Below, one piece after another: positions 8,275-17,811 of a DNA stretch of 64,000 nt. The stretch lies in the NCBI GenBank assembly GCA_902363735.1, contig CABJBA010000007.1, positions 124,001 to 188,000 of the forward strand, read 5' to 3'. A model generated the notes under the pieces. The model was not told the origin of the DNA. It made no database searches and saw nothing but the letters and a program-made list of their open reading frames with translations. Made by a program: the position numbers and the translations under genes. This DNA comes from Clostridiaceae bacterium (GTDB lineage Bacteria; Bacillota; Clostridia; Lachnospirales; Lachnospiraceae). Each line of letters starts with the position of its first letter. Positions within the stretch are counted from its first letter, which is position 1.

Positions 8275-10033
8275 TACAGGAGTAATTTCCGGAATAAACG
8301 GCCCTATTATATACTTGAAGGGAAACCCCGGTTTCCGAATGAATGAAATGGTTTACGTTGGAAATGACCGTCTTGTAGGGGAGGTAATCGGACTTACAGA
8401 CCGCCGCACTACAATTCAGGTCTATGAGGAAACCAGCGGTTTAAGGCCAGGAGAAACAGTAACAGCCACCGGCTTTCCCGTGTCTGTCACACTGGCTCCA
8501 GGTATTTTAAGTAATATCTTTGACGGTATTGAGCGTCCCTTAAAAGAAATCTCAAAAACAGGCGGCGCCTACATTGACAGAGGCATCCAGGTGGATTCTC
8601 TTGACAAGTCAAAACTATGGAAGACCCACATAACCGTAAAAAAAGGAGAGCACCTGTTTCCAGGCGCCATCATTGCCGAAGTTCCTGAGACTCCCGCTGT
8701 GATTCACAAGGTGATGATTCCTCCGGATATGGAAGGACATGTGGTGGACGCGGCAGAGGACGGGGAGTATACCATATCCGACCCATTACTGACCCTGCGC
8801 CTGTCAGACGGCTCAGAAAAACAGATTACCATGACCCAGAAGTGGCCTATCCGTATTCCACGGCCGGTTTTAAAACGCTATCCTGCCACCAAACCCCTTA
8901 TTACGGGACAAAGGATCATTGACACTTTATTCCCTCTGGCAAAGGGCGGAACTGCTTGTATTCCAGGAGGCTTCGGAACAGGAAAGACCATGACCCAGCA
9001 TCAGGTTGCCAAATGGTCTGATGCTGATATTATTATTTATATTGGCTGCGGAGAGCGCGGAAATGAAATGACCCAGGTTCTTGAGGAATTTTCCGAACTG
9101 ATTGATCCCCGCTCCGGCAATCCTCTTATGGACCGGACAACATTGATTGCAAACACCTCCAATATGCCGGTAGCTGCCCGTGAGGCCAGCCTTTACTCCG
9201 GACTTACCCTGGCAGAATATTACCGTGATATGGGGTACCATGTGGCAATCATGGCAGATTCCACCTCCCGCTGGGCGGAAGCCTTAAGGGAATTATCAGG
9301 CCGTCTGGAGGAAATGCCCGCAGAAGAAGGTTTTCCAGCTTATCTGGCCTCCCGCTTATCTGCATTTTACGAAAGAGCAGGAATGATGCAGAATATGAAC
9401 GGAACCGAAGGCTCTGTCACCATTATCGGAGCTGTATCTCCTCAGGGCGGTGACTTTTCAGAGCCTGTGACCCAGAACACAAGGCGTTTTGTCCGCTGCT
9501 TCTGGGGACTGGACCGGAACCTGGCAAATGAACGCCATTTCCCGGCTATCCACTGGCTCAGCAGTTATTCGGAATATTTGACGGATTTAGCTCCATGGTA
9601 TGTGGAGCATGTGGATAAGAAATTCGGAGATTACAGAAACCGTTTAGTTTATCTGCTTACCCAGGAAAGCAGCCTGATGGAGATTGTGAAGCTGATCGGA
9701 GGGGATATGCTTCCCGATGACCAGAAGCTGATTTTAGAGATTTCAAAGGTCATCCGCATTGGATTTTTACAGCAGAATGCTTTTCATAAGGAAGACACCT
9801 GCGTACCTATGGAAAAGCAGTTTTTAATGATGGATTTGATTCTTTATTTATACAAAAAATCCCGTTCCCTTATATCCATGGGAATGCCCATGTCCGTATT
9901 AAAAGAGGACCCGATTTTTGACAGAATCATTTCCATTAAATACGACATTCCCAATGACAGACTGGAAATGTTTGAGGATTACAAAAAACAGGTAGATGCA
10001 TTTTACGATTCCGTCATTGAACGAAACGCATAA
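8267..10033 (+). CDS. ntpA: V-type ATPase catalytic subunit A
   Basis: Catalytic, nucleotide-hydrolysing subunit of the A3B3 head; 588 residues, the normal length. The P-loop GGFGTGKT lies near residue 234. The family's non-homologous insertion precedes it, the GERGNEM motif follows, and the catalytic region [23 protein letters not shown] is intact. The ATG at 8267 sits after AGGAGGTGAGG. Combined with subunit B, D, F and C it forms the rotary motor, either pumping ions with ATP or making ATP. Confidence 0.97.
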   Translation: MADTGVISGINGPIIYLKGNPGFRMNEMVYVGNDRLVGEVIGLTDRRTTIQVYEETSGLRPGETVTATGFPVSVTLAPGILSNIFDGIERPLKEISKTGGAYIDRGIQVDSLDKSKLWKTHITVKKGEHLFPGAIIAEVPETPAVIHKVMIPPDMEGHVVDAAEDGEYTISDPLLTLRLSDGSEKQITMTQKWPIRIPRPVLKRYPATKPLITGQRIIDTLFPLAKGGTACIPGGFGTGKTMTQHQVAKWSDADIIIYIGCGERGNEMTQVLEEFSELIDPRSGNPLMDRTTLIANTSNMPVAAREASLYSGLTLAEYYRDMGYHVAIMADSTSRWAEALRELSGRLEEMPAEEGFPAYLASRLSAFYERAGMMQNMNGTEGSVTIIGAVSPQGGDFSEPVTQNTRRFVRCFWGLDRNLANERHFPAIHWLSSYSEYLTDLAPWYVEHVDKKFGDYRNRLVYLLTQESSLMEIVKLIGGDMLPDDQKLILEISKVIRIGFLQQNAFHKEDTCVPMEKQFLMMDLILYLYKKSRSLISMGMPMSVLKEDPIFDRIISIKYDIPNDRLEMFEDYKKQVDAFYDSVIERNA

Positions 10034-10047
10034 GAAGGAGGCAGACT

Positions 10048-11451
10048 ATGGCAATCGAATATTTAGGATTAAGCGCAATCAACGGACCCATGGTGGTTTT
10101 AGAAGGCGTCCAGAATGCTTCTTTTGATGAGATCGTGGAAATGACCGTGGACAGAAAGACAAAAAAACTGGGACGCATCATTGAAGTTTATGAAAACAAA
10201 GCTATTATTCAGGTATTTGAAGGAACCGACGGGCTGGCATTAAGAAATGTCCACACCAGGCTGACCGGCCGCCCTATGGAGCTGGCTGTATCAGAAGATA
10301 TGCTGGGGCGGACCTTTAACGGCATCGGAGAACCCATTGACGGACTGGGAGATATCAATTCCAGCCTCAGGCTGGATGTCAATGGAAAACCCTTAAATCC
10401 TGTGACCCGGGAATATCCCAGAGATTATATCAGAACCGGAATTTCAGCCATTGACGGACTTTTGACCTTGATCAGGGGACAGAAACTGCCGATTTTTTCA
10501 GGAAACGGTCTTCCCCACGACGAGCTGGCTGCCCAGATTGTTCAACAGGCATCCCTTGGAGATGACGGAGAATCCGGCGAAAAGTTTGCTGTTGTATTTG
10601 CTGCTATGGGAGTTAAATATGACGTGGCAGAGTTCTTCCGCCGTACCTTTGAGGAGAGCGGTGTTTCCGACCATGTGGCTACTTTCATCAATCTGGCAAA
10701 TGACCCTGTTGTAGAAAGGCTGATTACTCCAAAGGTGGCCCTGACTCTGGCGGAGTACCTGGCCTTTGAAAAGGGAATGCACATCCTGGTTATTCTGACG
10801 GATATGACCGCTTATGCGGAGGCCCTCCGTGAGGTTTCCTCTTCTAAGGGGGAGATTCCTTCCAGAAAGGGTTATCCCGGATATTTATACAGTGACCTGG
10901 CTTCCATCTATGAGAGAGCCGGAATTGTAAAGGGCAAGAATGGCTCTGTCACCCAGATTCCCATTTTGACCATGCCAAATGATGATATTACCCACCCCAT
11001 CCCGGACCTTACAGGGTATATTACGGAAGGCCAGATTGTTCTGGACCGGAGCCTTCACGGCCAGTCTGTTTATCCGCCTATTAATGTGCTTCCTTCTTTA
11101 AGCCGTCTGATGAAGGATGGAATTGGAGAAGGCTTTACAAGAGCAGACCATCAGGGCGTGGCAAACCAGCTTTTCTCCTGCTATGCCAAGGTAGGGGATG
11201 CACGGGCTTTAGCCTCAGTTATAGGTGAGGATGAGTTGTCTCCTCTGGATAAAAAATATCTGGTTTTTGGCAGGGAGTTTGAGGACCGCTTTGTGGGGCA
11301 GGGAAACCATGCAAACAGAAATATTATAGAAACCCTATCAATTGGCTGGGAGCTTTTAGGACTTCTTCCAAAAGGCGAGCTGGATCGTGTCGACACCAAG
11401 GTTTTAGATCAATATTATAAAGTAACTGACCCGGATCATAAGGAAGAATAG
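10048..11451 (+). CDS. ntpB: V-type ATPase subunit B
   Basis: Non-catalytic nucleotide-fold subunit of the A3B3 head, 467 residues. As expected for B subunits it lacks a true Walker A motif: the equivalent loop reads [15 protein letters not shown]. It keeps [25 protein letters not shown] and the [27 protein letters not shown] region that supplies the arginine finger to subunit A. A strong AAGGAGG site precedes the ATG. The gap after subunit A is 14 bases. Confidence 0.97.
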   Translation: MAIEYLGLSAINGPMVVLEGVQNASFDEIVEMTVDRKTKKLGRIIEVYENKAIIQVFEGTDGLALRNVHTRLTGRPMELAVSEDMLGRTFNGIGEPIDGLGDINSSLRLDVNGKPLNPVTREYPRDYIRTGISAIDGLLTLIRGQKLPIFSGNGLPHDELAAQIVQQASLGDDGESGEKFAVVFAAMGVKYDVAEFFRRTFEESGVSDHVATFINLANDPVVERLITPKVALTLAEYLAFEKGMHILVILTDMTAYAEALREVSSSKGEIPSRKGYPGYLYSDLASIYERAGIVKGKNGSVTQIPILTMPNDDITHPIPDLTGYITEGQIVLDRSLHGQSVYPPINVLPSLSRLMKDGIGEGFTRADHQGVANQLFSCYAKVGDARALASVIGEDELSPLDKKYLVFGREFEDRFVGQGNHANRNIIETLSIGWELLGLLPKGELDRVDTKVLDQYYKVTDPDHKEE

Positions 11452-11462
11452 GAGGGGTATTT

Positions 11463-12083
11463 ATGAATCCTAATTCATTTCCCACAAAGGGGAATTTAAT
11501 CCTTGCAAAGAATTCCCTGGCCTTAGCCAGCCAGGGATATCAGTTGATGGATAAAAAGCGGAATATCTTAATCAAGGAGCTTATGGGCTTAATTGAAGAG
11601 GCCAAGGACATCCAGTCTGAAATTGACGTGACCTTCACCTCCGCTTACAAGGCTCTGCAACGGGCCAATATTGAGCTGGGCATTAACTATGTTCAGGACA
11701 TTGCCATGGCCGTTCCTGTAGACAATACGGTTCGGATTAAAACCCGCAGCATTATGGGAACAGAAATTCCTTTGGCTGAGTACGGGGAAATGCCGTTAAA
11801 CCTGACTTATGCCTATTACAGCACCAGAGAGTCCCTAGATGAGGCCAGAGAACAGTTTGAAAAGGTGAAAAAGCTGACTGTCAGGCTTTCCACAGTGGAA
11901 AACTCTGCCTACCGCCTGGCAAACAGCATTAAAAAGACCCAAAAACGGGCCAATGCATTAAAAAACATCACCATTCCCCGGTATGAAGCTCTGACAAGGA
12001 ATATCAACAACTCCTTAGAGGAAAAAGACAGAGAGGAATTTACAAGACTTAAGGTAATTAAAAGAAATAAAGGCAAAATTTAA
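11463..12083 (+). CDS. ntpD: V-type ATPase subunit D
   Basis: Central rotor shaft of the motor: a long two-helix coiled coil penetrating the A3B3 head, analogous to F-type gamma. The 206-residue protein starts with the family pattern PTKGNLILAKNSLALASQGYQLMDKKRNIL and ends with helical RANALKNITIPRYE and a basic tail. Last gene of the operon; a strong terminator follows immediately. Ribosome site AGGAGG precedes the ATG by 7 bases. Confidence 0.94.
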   Translation: MNPNSFPTKGNLILAKNSLALASQGYQLMDKKRNILIKELMGLIEEAKDIQSEIDVTFTSAYKALQRANIELGINYVQDIAMAVPVDNTVRIKTRSIMGTEIPLAEYGEMPLNLTYAYYSTRESLDEAREQFEKVKKLTVRLSTVENSAYRLANSIKKTQKRANALKNITIPRYEALTRNINNSLEEKDREEFTRLKVIKRNKGKI

Positions 12084-12139
12084 AAAATAGCAGAGCGACG
12101 GTATTCAGGAATGACCTGATGCTGTTGCTCTGCTATTTT
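12084..12139 (+). terminator. Terminator of the V-ATPase operon
   Basis: Perfect 13-bp outer stem AAAATAGCAGAGC / GCTCTGCTATTTT, with a second small stem TCAGG/CCTGA inside the loop. The outer stem ends in an A-tract/T-tract, so it could act on both strands. Confidence 0.85.
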
Positions 12140-12218
12140 AATTACTGCCCAGAAAGCAGTGAAGCTTATGACGTTCATACTATTTATGAATTCTCTTCAC
12201 TATTTTCCTTAATGAAAG

Positions 12219-12244
12219 CATCATGTGATGAAAATAAGTTTCAT
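12219..12244. promoter_or_regulatory. Candidate MurR operator upstream of the MurNAc operon
   Basis: Two overlapping palindromes. CATCATGTGATG (12219-12230) and ATGAAA-N5-TTTCAT (12228-12244, six-base perfect arms). They lie 16 bases upstream of the -35 box at 12260. The operon's first gene is an RpiR/SIS regulator, which would be the natural ligand-responsive binder. Binding is inferred. Confidence 0.5.
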
Positions 12245-12259
12245 AAATCTATATATATG

Positions 12260-12288
12260 TTGAAAATATAATACAAGAAGAATAGAAT
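12260..12288 (+). promoter_or_regulatory. Promoter of the murR-murQ-murP-mupG operon
   Basis: TTGAAA, 17-bp spacer, TAGAAT, about 60 bases upstream of the murR start codon and just downstream of the palindromes at 12219-12244. Confidence 0.75.
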
Positions 12289-12348
12289 AGTAATTAGATA
12301 AAAGATACATAAAATTTCTTCTGGCTTTACAGAAAGGAGAAAAAACAC

Positions 12349-13206
12349 ATGAAAGGTTTACTGGTAAGGATAGACAGTTATATGCAAAATGCCGGGGAGG
12401 CGGAAAAGGAGCTGATGAAAAGGCTGCACAAAAACCCTGAATCCGTTCTCCGAAAAAGCATCAAAGAAATTGCCAGAGAAACATATACCTCCCCGGCTAC
12501 CGTGGTAAGACTTTGCAAAAAGCTGGGCTGCGGAGGGTATAAAGACTTTCAGAACACTCTGGCTTACGAGGTAGCCTTATTCCGGGAAAGCAGGGACATT
12601 GCTTTTCAGAAAATCACACAAAAAGATTCTATAGAAGACATTATTTATAAGGTAACAAAGAAAAATACTGAATCTCTGGAAACTACTATGAAGCTTATTG
12701 AACCAAAAGTGGTAACAGAGTGCGTAAAGCTTCTGGAAAACTGCAGAACTGTCACCCTATTCGGACTGGGAACTTCTCTCCTGGCAGCAAGAGACTTGTA
12801 TTTGAAGCTTCTCAGAGCAGACGTGATATGCAATGTCTGTGATGACTGGCACACTCAGTTACTGGCCGCCAGGAACTTAAAAAAGAATGACCTGGCCATT
12901 GCCATCAGTTATTCAGGGCTTACAGAAGAAGTTCTTCAATGTGTAAAAGAAGCAAAAAGCAATGGGGCAAAGGTAATCGCCATAACAAGAGCAGTGGAAT
13001 CTGAACTGGCAGAAGAAGCTGATTTTGTCCTTCCCGTAGCGGCAACTGAGCTGATATACCGCAGCGGTGCCATGTCCTCCCGAATCTCTCAGTTAAATGT
13101 AATAGATATCTTTTTTACTGCTTATGTAAACAGAAACTATGAGCTGTGCATAAATCAGTTTTCAAAAAACCAAATACAGAAGAAAGGAAAAAAAGAGCAT
13201 GATTGA
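12349..13206 (+). CDS. murR: RpiR-family regulator of MurNAc use (MurR-like)
   Basis: A 285-residue transcription regulator with an N-terminal RpiR helix-turn-helix (SIKEIARETYTSPATVVRLCKKLG, residues about 40-62) and a C-terminal SIS sugar-phosphate-binding domain (TVTLFGLGTSLLAARDL, then LAIAISYSGLTEEVL). MurR-type regulators sense N-acetylmuramic acid 6-phosphate. AGAAAGGAG precedes the ATG. The gene overlaps murQ by 8 bases and heads the operon, so autoregulation through the upstream palindromes is likely. Confidence 0.88.
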   Translation: MKGLLVRIDSYMQNAGEAEKELMKRLHKNPESVLRKSIKEIARETYTSPATVVRLCKKLGCGGYKDFQNTLAYEVALFRESRDIAFQKITQKDSIEDIIYKVTKKNTESLETTMKLIEPKVVTECVKLLENCRTVTLFGLGTSLLAARDLYLKLLRADVICNVCDDWHTQLLAARNLKKNDLAIAISYSGLTEEVLQCVKEAKSNGAKVIAITRAVESELAEEADFVLPVAATELIYRSGAMSSRISQLNVIDIFFTAYVNRNYELCINQFSKNQIQKKGKKEHD

Positions 13207-14098
13207 CTTGTCAACTCTGACAACAGAAGCCCGTAATCTAAACACCATGAATCTGGATGAAATGACTCCTCTTGAAATTGCGTCCGTCATGAACCTGGAA
13301 GATGCAAATGCCGTGAAAGCCGTGAAAGAAGTGCTTCCCCAAGTGGCAACGGCCATTAAATGGGCAACAGAAAGTTTGAGAGACGGAGGCCGGATTATAT
13401 ACATAGGTGCTGGCACCTCCGGACGACTGGGAGTGCTGGATGCAGTGGAATGTCCGCCCACCTTCGGTGTTCCCAGAGAAATGGTGGTAGGCTTAATTGC
13501 AGGAGGAGAAAATGCCTTTGTCGAAGCGGCTGAAGGAGCTGAAGACAGTGAAATCTTATGCGAAGAAGAATTAAGGGCAATCAGCCTTACTTCAAATGAC
13601 ATTGTCATCGGCCTGGCCGCATCAGGCAGAACCCCTTATGTAATCCATGGGCTGGACTATGCAAACAGAACAGGCTGTCATACCGTAGCTATTGCATGCA
13701 ATAAGGGATCTGACATCGGAAAAACAGCAAAGCTTGCCATTGAGCCTGTAACCGGACCTGAGGTGCTGACCGGTTCCACCCGTCTTAAGGCAGGAACAGC
13801 ACAAAAGATGGTTCTCAACATGATTTCTACCGGAAGTATGGTGGGAATCGGCAAGGCATATGAAAACCTTATGGTAGATGTAAAACAGAGCAATGAAAAG
13901 CTGGTGGTAAGGTCCCAGAATATTTTAATGACAGCCACAGACTGCAGCCGGGAAGAGGCAAAAGCGGCATTAAGTCAGGCCGAGGGCCATGTTAAAACTG
14001 CGGTCATTATGATTTTATCAGGCTGCGGTTCTGAAGAGGCAAGGAAAAAGCTGTCACAGACCGGTGGGAAAATCCGGGAAGCTTTAAAATTCTTTTAA
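13199..14098 (+). CDS. murQ: N-acetylmuramic acid 6-phosphate etherase
   Basis: Cleaves the lactyl ether of MurNAc-6-phosphate to give GlcNAc-6-phosphate and D-lactate in the cytoplasm, the central step of muropeptide recycling. The 299-residue SIS-fold protein carries YIGAGTSGRLGVLDAVECPPTFG, including the catalytic glutamate in VECPP, then VIGLAASGRTPYV and the C-terminal helical region TAVIMILSGCGSEEA. Normal length. Its ATG overlaps the end of murR, suggesting translational coupling. Confidence 0.97.
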   Translation: MIDLSTLTTEARNLNTMNLDEMTPLEIASVMNLEDANAVKAVKEVLPQVATAIKWATESLRDGGRIIYIGAGTSGRLGVLDAVECPPTFGVPREMVVGLIAGGENAFVEAAEGAEDSEILCEEELRAISLTSNDIVIGLAASGRTPYVIHGLDYANRTGCHTVAIACNKGSDIGKTAKLAIEPVTGPEVLTGSTRLKAGTAQKMVLNMISTGSMVGIGKAYENLMVDVKQSNEKLVVRSQNILMTATDCSREEAKAALSQAEGHVKTAVIMILSGCGSEEARKKLSQTGGKIREALKFF

Positions 14099-14131
14099 AC
14101 TAATAAAATATAAATATAAAGGAGGACTATC

Positions 14132-15562
14132 ATGAATTACAAACAAATCAGTGAACAGTTATTAGCACTGCTTGGAGGAAAAGCCAATATAACCTCCAAT
14201 GCCGCCTGCATGACAAGGCTTCGTGTCGGCTTAAGGGATACATCCAAAGCTGATATAGAAGGCGTAAAAAAGGTAGAAGGTGTTCTGGGAGTGGTGGAAA
14301 GCGATACACTTCAGATTGTCTTTGGACCGGGCAAGGTAAACAAGGTTCTGGACGAATTTTATAAGCTTACGGGACTGGCAAAAGGCCAGGCTGAAAACGG
14401 ATCAGAATCAGATATTAATGAGGTTGCAAAGGAAAATAAAAATCTTCAAAAAACAAAATATGATAAACCCCTGCAACGATTTTTAAAGAAAATTTCCAAT
14501 ATTTTCGTGGCTTTGCTTCCAGGTATTATTGCGGCAGGTATGATTAACGGTATCTGTAATGTAATTAACTTTTCCACTGACGGAGCCCTTTTAGGTGTAT
14601 GGTGGTATCAATGCATCCGGACTATGGGCTGGGCAATGTTTGCCTTTCTGCCTGTTTTAGTGGGCTTTAATGCAGCAAAAGAATTCGGCGGTTCAGGAGT
14701 CCTTGGAGCCATTGCAGGAGCTATGTTCATTGCAAACCCGGCTATGCCTCTGCTGACTAAAATAAATGACGCCCCTATTCTTCTCCCAATTACAAATGCC
14801 GCATTTAATCCGGCGGCCGGCGGTCTTTTAGCTGCTTTAATTGCAGGTGCATTTTTTGCTTTTCTTGAGAAAAACATCAGAAAGCATATGCCGGATTTAA
14901 TTGATACATTCATCAGCCCTCTTTTAGTCCTGATCATCGGAGGTCTGGTAGCATTGCTGGTGATTCAGCCTGTAGGTGCAGGCCTGACGAAAGTAATTTT
15001 TGCCGTTTTAAGCTTCGCATATGAAAAAATGGGTGTTGTAGGCGGATATATTTTATCCGCAGGCTTCCTTCCACTTGTAGCAGTGGGACTGCATCAGGCA
15101 CTGACCCCCATTCATTCCTTATTAAATGACCCGGAAGGCGCAACAAAGGGAATTAACTACCTTCTTCCCATTCTTATGATGGCAGGCGGCGGCCAGGTTG
15201 GCGCAGGCATTGCATTGTATGTAAAAACAAAAAATGCAAAGCTGAAAAGATATATCCGGGACTCCATTCCAGTAGGTATCCTTGGAATCGGAGAGCCTAT
15301 GATGTATGCAGTAACCCTTCCTCTTGGCAAATCCTTTATTACCGCCTGCATTGGCGCAGGGTTTGGAGGCACTGTTGCCGCCCTTCTGCGTCTGGGAACC
15401 GTATCCCAGGGAGTATCCGGTTTATTCGGTTTATTAATCGTTCAGCCCGGCCAGCAGTTAGGTTACATAATTGCTATGCTGGCAGCTTACGCAGGCGGCT
15501 TTGTAGTAACCTACTTCTTTGGAGTAGATGAAGACAGAATCAATGAGGTGTATGGAAAATAA
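14132..15562 (+). CDS. murP: MurNAc-specific PTS transporter, EIIBC
   Basis: Phosphotransferase-system permease that imports and phosphorylates N-acetylmuramic acid or MurNAc-containing disaccharide. Residues 1 to about 85 are the EIIB domain with phospho-cysteine C26 in NAACMTRLRVGL. After a linker, about ten membrane segments form EIIC, with GLHQALTPIH and the GIGEPMMYAVTLPLGK motif. There is no EIIA domain, as in E. coli MurP, so a soluble EIIA-Glc type protein elsewhere must phosphorylate it. AAGGAGG precedes the ATG. Confidence 0.93.
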   Translation: MNYKQISEQLLALLGGKANITSNAACMTRLRVGLRDTSKADIEGVKKVEGVLGVVESDTLQIVFGPGKVNKVLDEFYKLTGLAKGQAENGSESDINEVAKENKNLQKTKYDKPLQRFLKKISNIFVALLPGIIAAGMINGICNVINFSTDGALLGVWWYQCIRTMGWAMFAFLPVLVGFNAAKEFGGSGVLGAIAGAMFIANPAMPLLTKINDAPILLPITNAAFNPAAGGLLAALIAGAFFAFLEKNIRKHMPDLIDTFISPLLVLIIGGLVALLVIQPVGAGLTKVIFAVLSFAYEKMGVVGGYILSAGFLPLVAVGLHQALTPIHSLLNDPEGATKGINYLLPILMMAGGGQVGAGIALYVKTKNAKLKRYIRDSIPVGILGIGEPMMYAVTLPLGKSFITACIGAGFGGTVAALLRLGTVSQGVSGLFGLLIVQPGQQLGYIIAMLAAYAGGFVVTYFFGVDEDRINEVYGK

Positions 15563-16612
15563 ATGAATACCGGAATTTCACTATATTTTTCAAATGGAAT
15601 AGAAAAAAACATAAGGCTTATTAAAAAAGCAGTGGAAAACGGAGTGAAGTATGCATTTACTTCACTCCATATTCCCGAAGAAACAGGTGTTGATTATTGT
15701 GACCATATACAAAAGCTGCTGGGCGTATGCAAGGAAGCCAACTTAAACCTTATTGTAGATGTGGGGCCGGAAACCCTGGAAAAGCTTGGGATAAAACACC
15801 TGGGGGATTTAAAAGACCTTGGTATCACCCATGTACGCCTTGACTATGGTTTTGATGCAGAGGAAACAGTTCAGATTTCCAAAACCTTTCATGTTGTGTT
15901 CAATGCTTCTACCATTACAGAAGAAGAGCTTTGGAAATGGAAAACCTGTGGGGCTGATTTTACAAGATTTGCAGCATGCCATAACTTTTACCCAAAGCAG
16001 TTTACAGGACTGTCCCTTAGGCAGACAAGGGAAATCAATCAGCGGCTGAAATATCTGGGCTTTGCCACCATGGCCTTTGTGCCAGGAAATCGGGAGCTGA
16101 GAGGTCCTTTGTTTGAGGGACTTCCCACCATAGAGGAACATCGGGAACGGAAACATGAGGTGCTTTTAAATATGCTGGAACTTTACTATGATGGCCTTTG
16201 TGATGTGGTGTTAACCGGTGATGTGGATGCGGAAGAAAAGGACTGGAAGGATATAAACTGCTTAAGCCATGATTATGTAGAGCTTAAGGCAGAGGTACTT
16301 CCTTCCTATGAATTTATCAGAGACATTATCCATCACGACAGGCCCGATTCCAGCGTATATGTCATTAGGTCACAGGAGTCAAGACAATATAAGCTGGAAA
16401 TCAAGCCAGGGGAAGAAAGTAACGCACAAATAAGGAAGCAGGGAAGCATCTGCATTTCCAATGAAAACTATTTAAGATACATGGGGGAGCTTGAAATTGC
16501 CAGAATTGATTTGCCAGAGGAAGACAGGGTGAACATTATAGGGCAGGTTCATGATACCCATATAAAATATTTACCCTATATTCAAAAAGGTCTTGGAGTG
16601 AAGCTGATATAG
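15563..16612 (+). CDS. mupG: 6-phospho-N-acetylmuramidase MupG (DUF871 family)
   Basis: A 349-residue DUF871 protein. Members such as Staphylococcus aureus MupG hydrolyse MurNAc-6P-GlcNAc in the cytoplasm. The N-terminal TIM-barrel begins MNTGISLYFSNG and includes FTSLHIPEE and the ASTIT region; the C-terminal domain is beta-rich and cyclophilin-like. It starts immediately after the murP stop codon. Order murR-murQ-murP-mupG matches the functional set in Firmicutes, so this operon probably takes up MurNAc-GlcNAc from cell-wall turnover. It ends two bases before a convergent gene. Confidence 0.9.
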   Translation: MNTGISLYFSNGIEKNIRLIKKAVENGVKYAFTSLHIPEETGVDYCDHIQKLLGVCKEANLNLIVDVGPETLEKLGIKHLGDLKDLGITHVRLDYGFDAEETVQISKTFHVVFNASTITEEELWKWKTCGADFTRFAACHNFYPKQFTGLSLRQTREINQRLKYLGFATMAFVPGNRELRGPLFEGLPTIEEHRERKHEVLLNMLELYYDGLCDVVLTGDVDAEEKDWKDINCLSHDYVELKAEVLPSYEFIRDIIHHDRPDSSVYVIRSQESRQYKLEIKPGEESNAQIRKQGSICISNENYLRYMGELEIARIDLPEEDRVNIIGQVHDTHIKYLPYIQKGLGVKLI

Positions 16613-16614
16613 GC

Positions 16615-17022
16615 TTAATCAGCCTGGGACGAAACATCCGCTTGGTTTTCTGTTTTTAGGGTTTTGACTCCGAAGGCAAAGAAGGCAATGTGAAACAGCC
16701 AAACAAAAGCCAGAATGATTCGGCCAACCGGAAACTGACCCATAAAGTAAAATCCTATGGCCATGGTAATGGTTAAACTTGTGGCCAGAGTAAATTTTGT
16801 TTTCACTGTCATCGCACGATTCTGCACATAGCTTTCCAGATTATTTTTATACAGACCGGTACTTAAAAACCATTTGTGAAACTTTTCACTGCTCTTTGCA
16901 AAGCAGATCATTGCACCCAATAAAAAGGGAAATGCAGGGAGCAGGGGTACTACTACTCCGACCGCTCCAAGCCCTGTTAATAAAATTCCTGCTGCGCATA
17001 AGATTTTCTTTTTTATCTTCAT
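16615..17022 (-). CDS. DUF454 (YbaN-like) membrane protein
   Basis: A 135-residue inner-membrane protein with two N-terminal helices (ILLTGLGAVGVVVPLLPAFPFLLGAMICFA) followed by the conserved SSEKFHKWFL and two further membrane segments. This is the DUF454 pattern; no biochemical role is established. I start at the ATG at 17022, which follows AGGAAAG by 8 bases and lies just after the stop of the upstream gene; an upstream ATG at 17052 is inside that gene. It appears to be the last gene of the long minus-strand haem region. Confidence 0.85.
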   Translation of the reverse strand: MKIKKKILCAAGILLTGLGAVGVVVPLLPAFPFLLGAMICFAKSSEKFHKWFLSTGLYKNNLESYVQNRAMTVKTKFTLATSLTITMAIGFYFMGQFPVGRIILAFVWLFHIAFFAFGVKTLKTENQADVSSQAD

Positions 17023-17023
17023 A

Positions 17024-17347
17024 TCACTGCTTTCCTGCCTTTTTTGTCTCAATCATATGACGGGCGACCATAACTGGATGTTTGAAAAACAACCGCATTC
17101 CGGAAAAACGCATGACTTCCCGAATTCTTTCACGCATATCTGCCCCATAGCAATGAACTTTACACTGGGAGCAGAAAGTCTTCGTCGCTGTAAAAGGACA
17201 GCAGGCCGTACGGCTGCGGGCATAAGCCTCCAGTTCTTTGCATTCATCGCACATCCCATTCCTTGTTCCATGCTTTTTCCGGCAATATAAATCAATCATA
17301 TGGTATGTAATCTGCATCTCACTTTCTTTTTTTTCTTGAACATTCAT
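17024..17347 (-). CDS. Nitrous-oxide-stimulated promoter family protein (YgbA-like)
   Basis: A 107-residue cysteine-rich protein of the YgbA family. It contains MCDECKEL, then RTACCPFTATKTFCSQCKVHCYGADMRERIREVMRFSG in the family's spacing (quoted in parts), so seven or more cysteines could bind zinc or an Fe-S cluster. In enterobacteria ygbA responds to nitrosative stress; the molecular role is unclear. Its position after an iron-type DtxR gene suggests metal-linked expression. The ATG at 17347 is taken; M11 is an alternative. Confidence 0.85.
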   Translation of the reverse strand: MNVQEKKESEMQITYHMIDLYCRKKHGTRNGMCDECKELEAYARSRTACCPFTATKTFCSQCKVHCYGADMRERIREVMRFSGMRLFFKHPVMVARHMIETKKAGKQ

Positions 17348-17420
17348 GTATCAGCTCACGTTTCCTTTTCTCTCAGAATTTTCTGCTTCAGAAAGATGCC
17401 AAAATAATACCAGGCAATTA

Positions 17421-17798
17421 CTATTCTGTAAACAGGCCTTCGAAAACCAGTCTTTCCTTGATTTTTTTCAGGCTTTCATCGCTTATGACATGCTCAATTC
17501 CGCAGGCCTCCACCTCCGCCTTTTTTTCTTCGACTCCACACTTTATCAACAGGCGGGTGAAAAAGCTGTGTTTTTCTAACAATTGCCTTGACAATTCTTC
17601 CCCACGGGCTGTCAGATTTAAATAATTCCCTTCTTTTTCAAGAAAATCATTTTGTTTAAGTATTCCCACTGCATGGCTGACGCTGGCTTTTGAATATCCC
17701 ATATATTTTGCCAGATCAATGCATCGGATCTCTCCCTGCATCTGCTTTAAAATCAGGATTGCCTTTAAATAATTTTCCCTGGATTCCCGAAAACTCAA
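17421..17798 (-). CDS. Iron-type DtxR-family metalloregulator (two-domain)
   Basis: A 125-residue protein with the DtxR winged helix (IRCIDLAKYMGYSKASVSHAV) and dimerisation domain, but no SH3 domain. The metal-site helix reads EACGIEHVISDE, nearly the diphtheria toxin repressor's EACRWEHVMSDE, with a cysteine at the position that favours iron. I chose the TTG at 17798 because AAAGGAG lies 8 bases upstream, whereas the nearby ATG (17804) is only 2 bases from it; the resulting N-terminus aligns with the family (SFRESRENYL). It sits at the end of the haem operon and may repress it. Confidence 0.82.
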   Translation of the reverse strand: MSFRESRENYLKAILILKQMQGEIRCIDLAKYMGYSKASVSHAVGILKQNDFLEKEGNYLNLTARGEELSRQLLEKHSFFTRLLIKCGVEEKKAEVEACGIEHVISDESLKKIKERLVFEGLFTE

Positions 17799-17811
17799 TT
17801 TCATCACTCCT

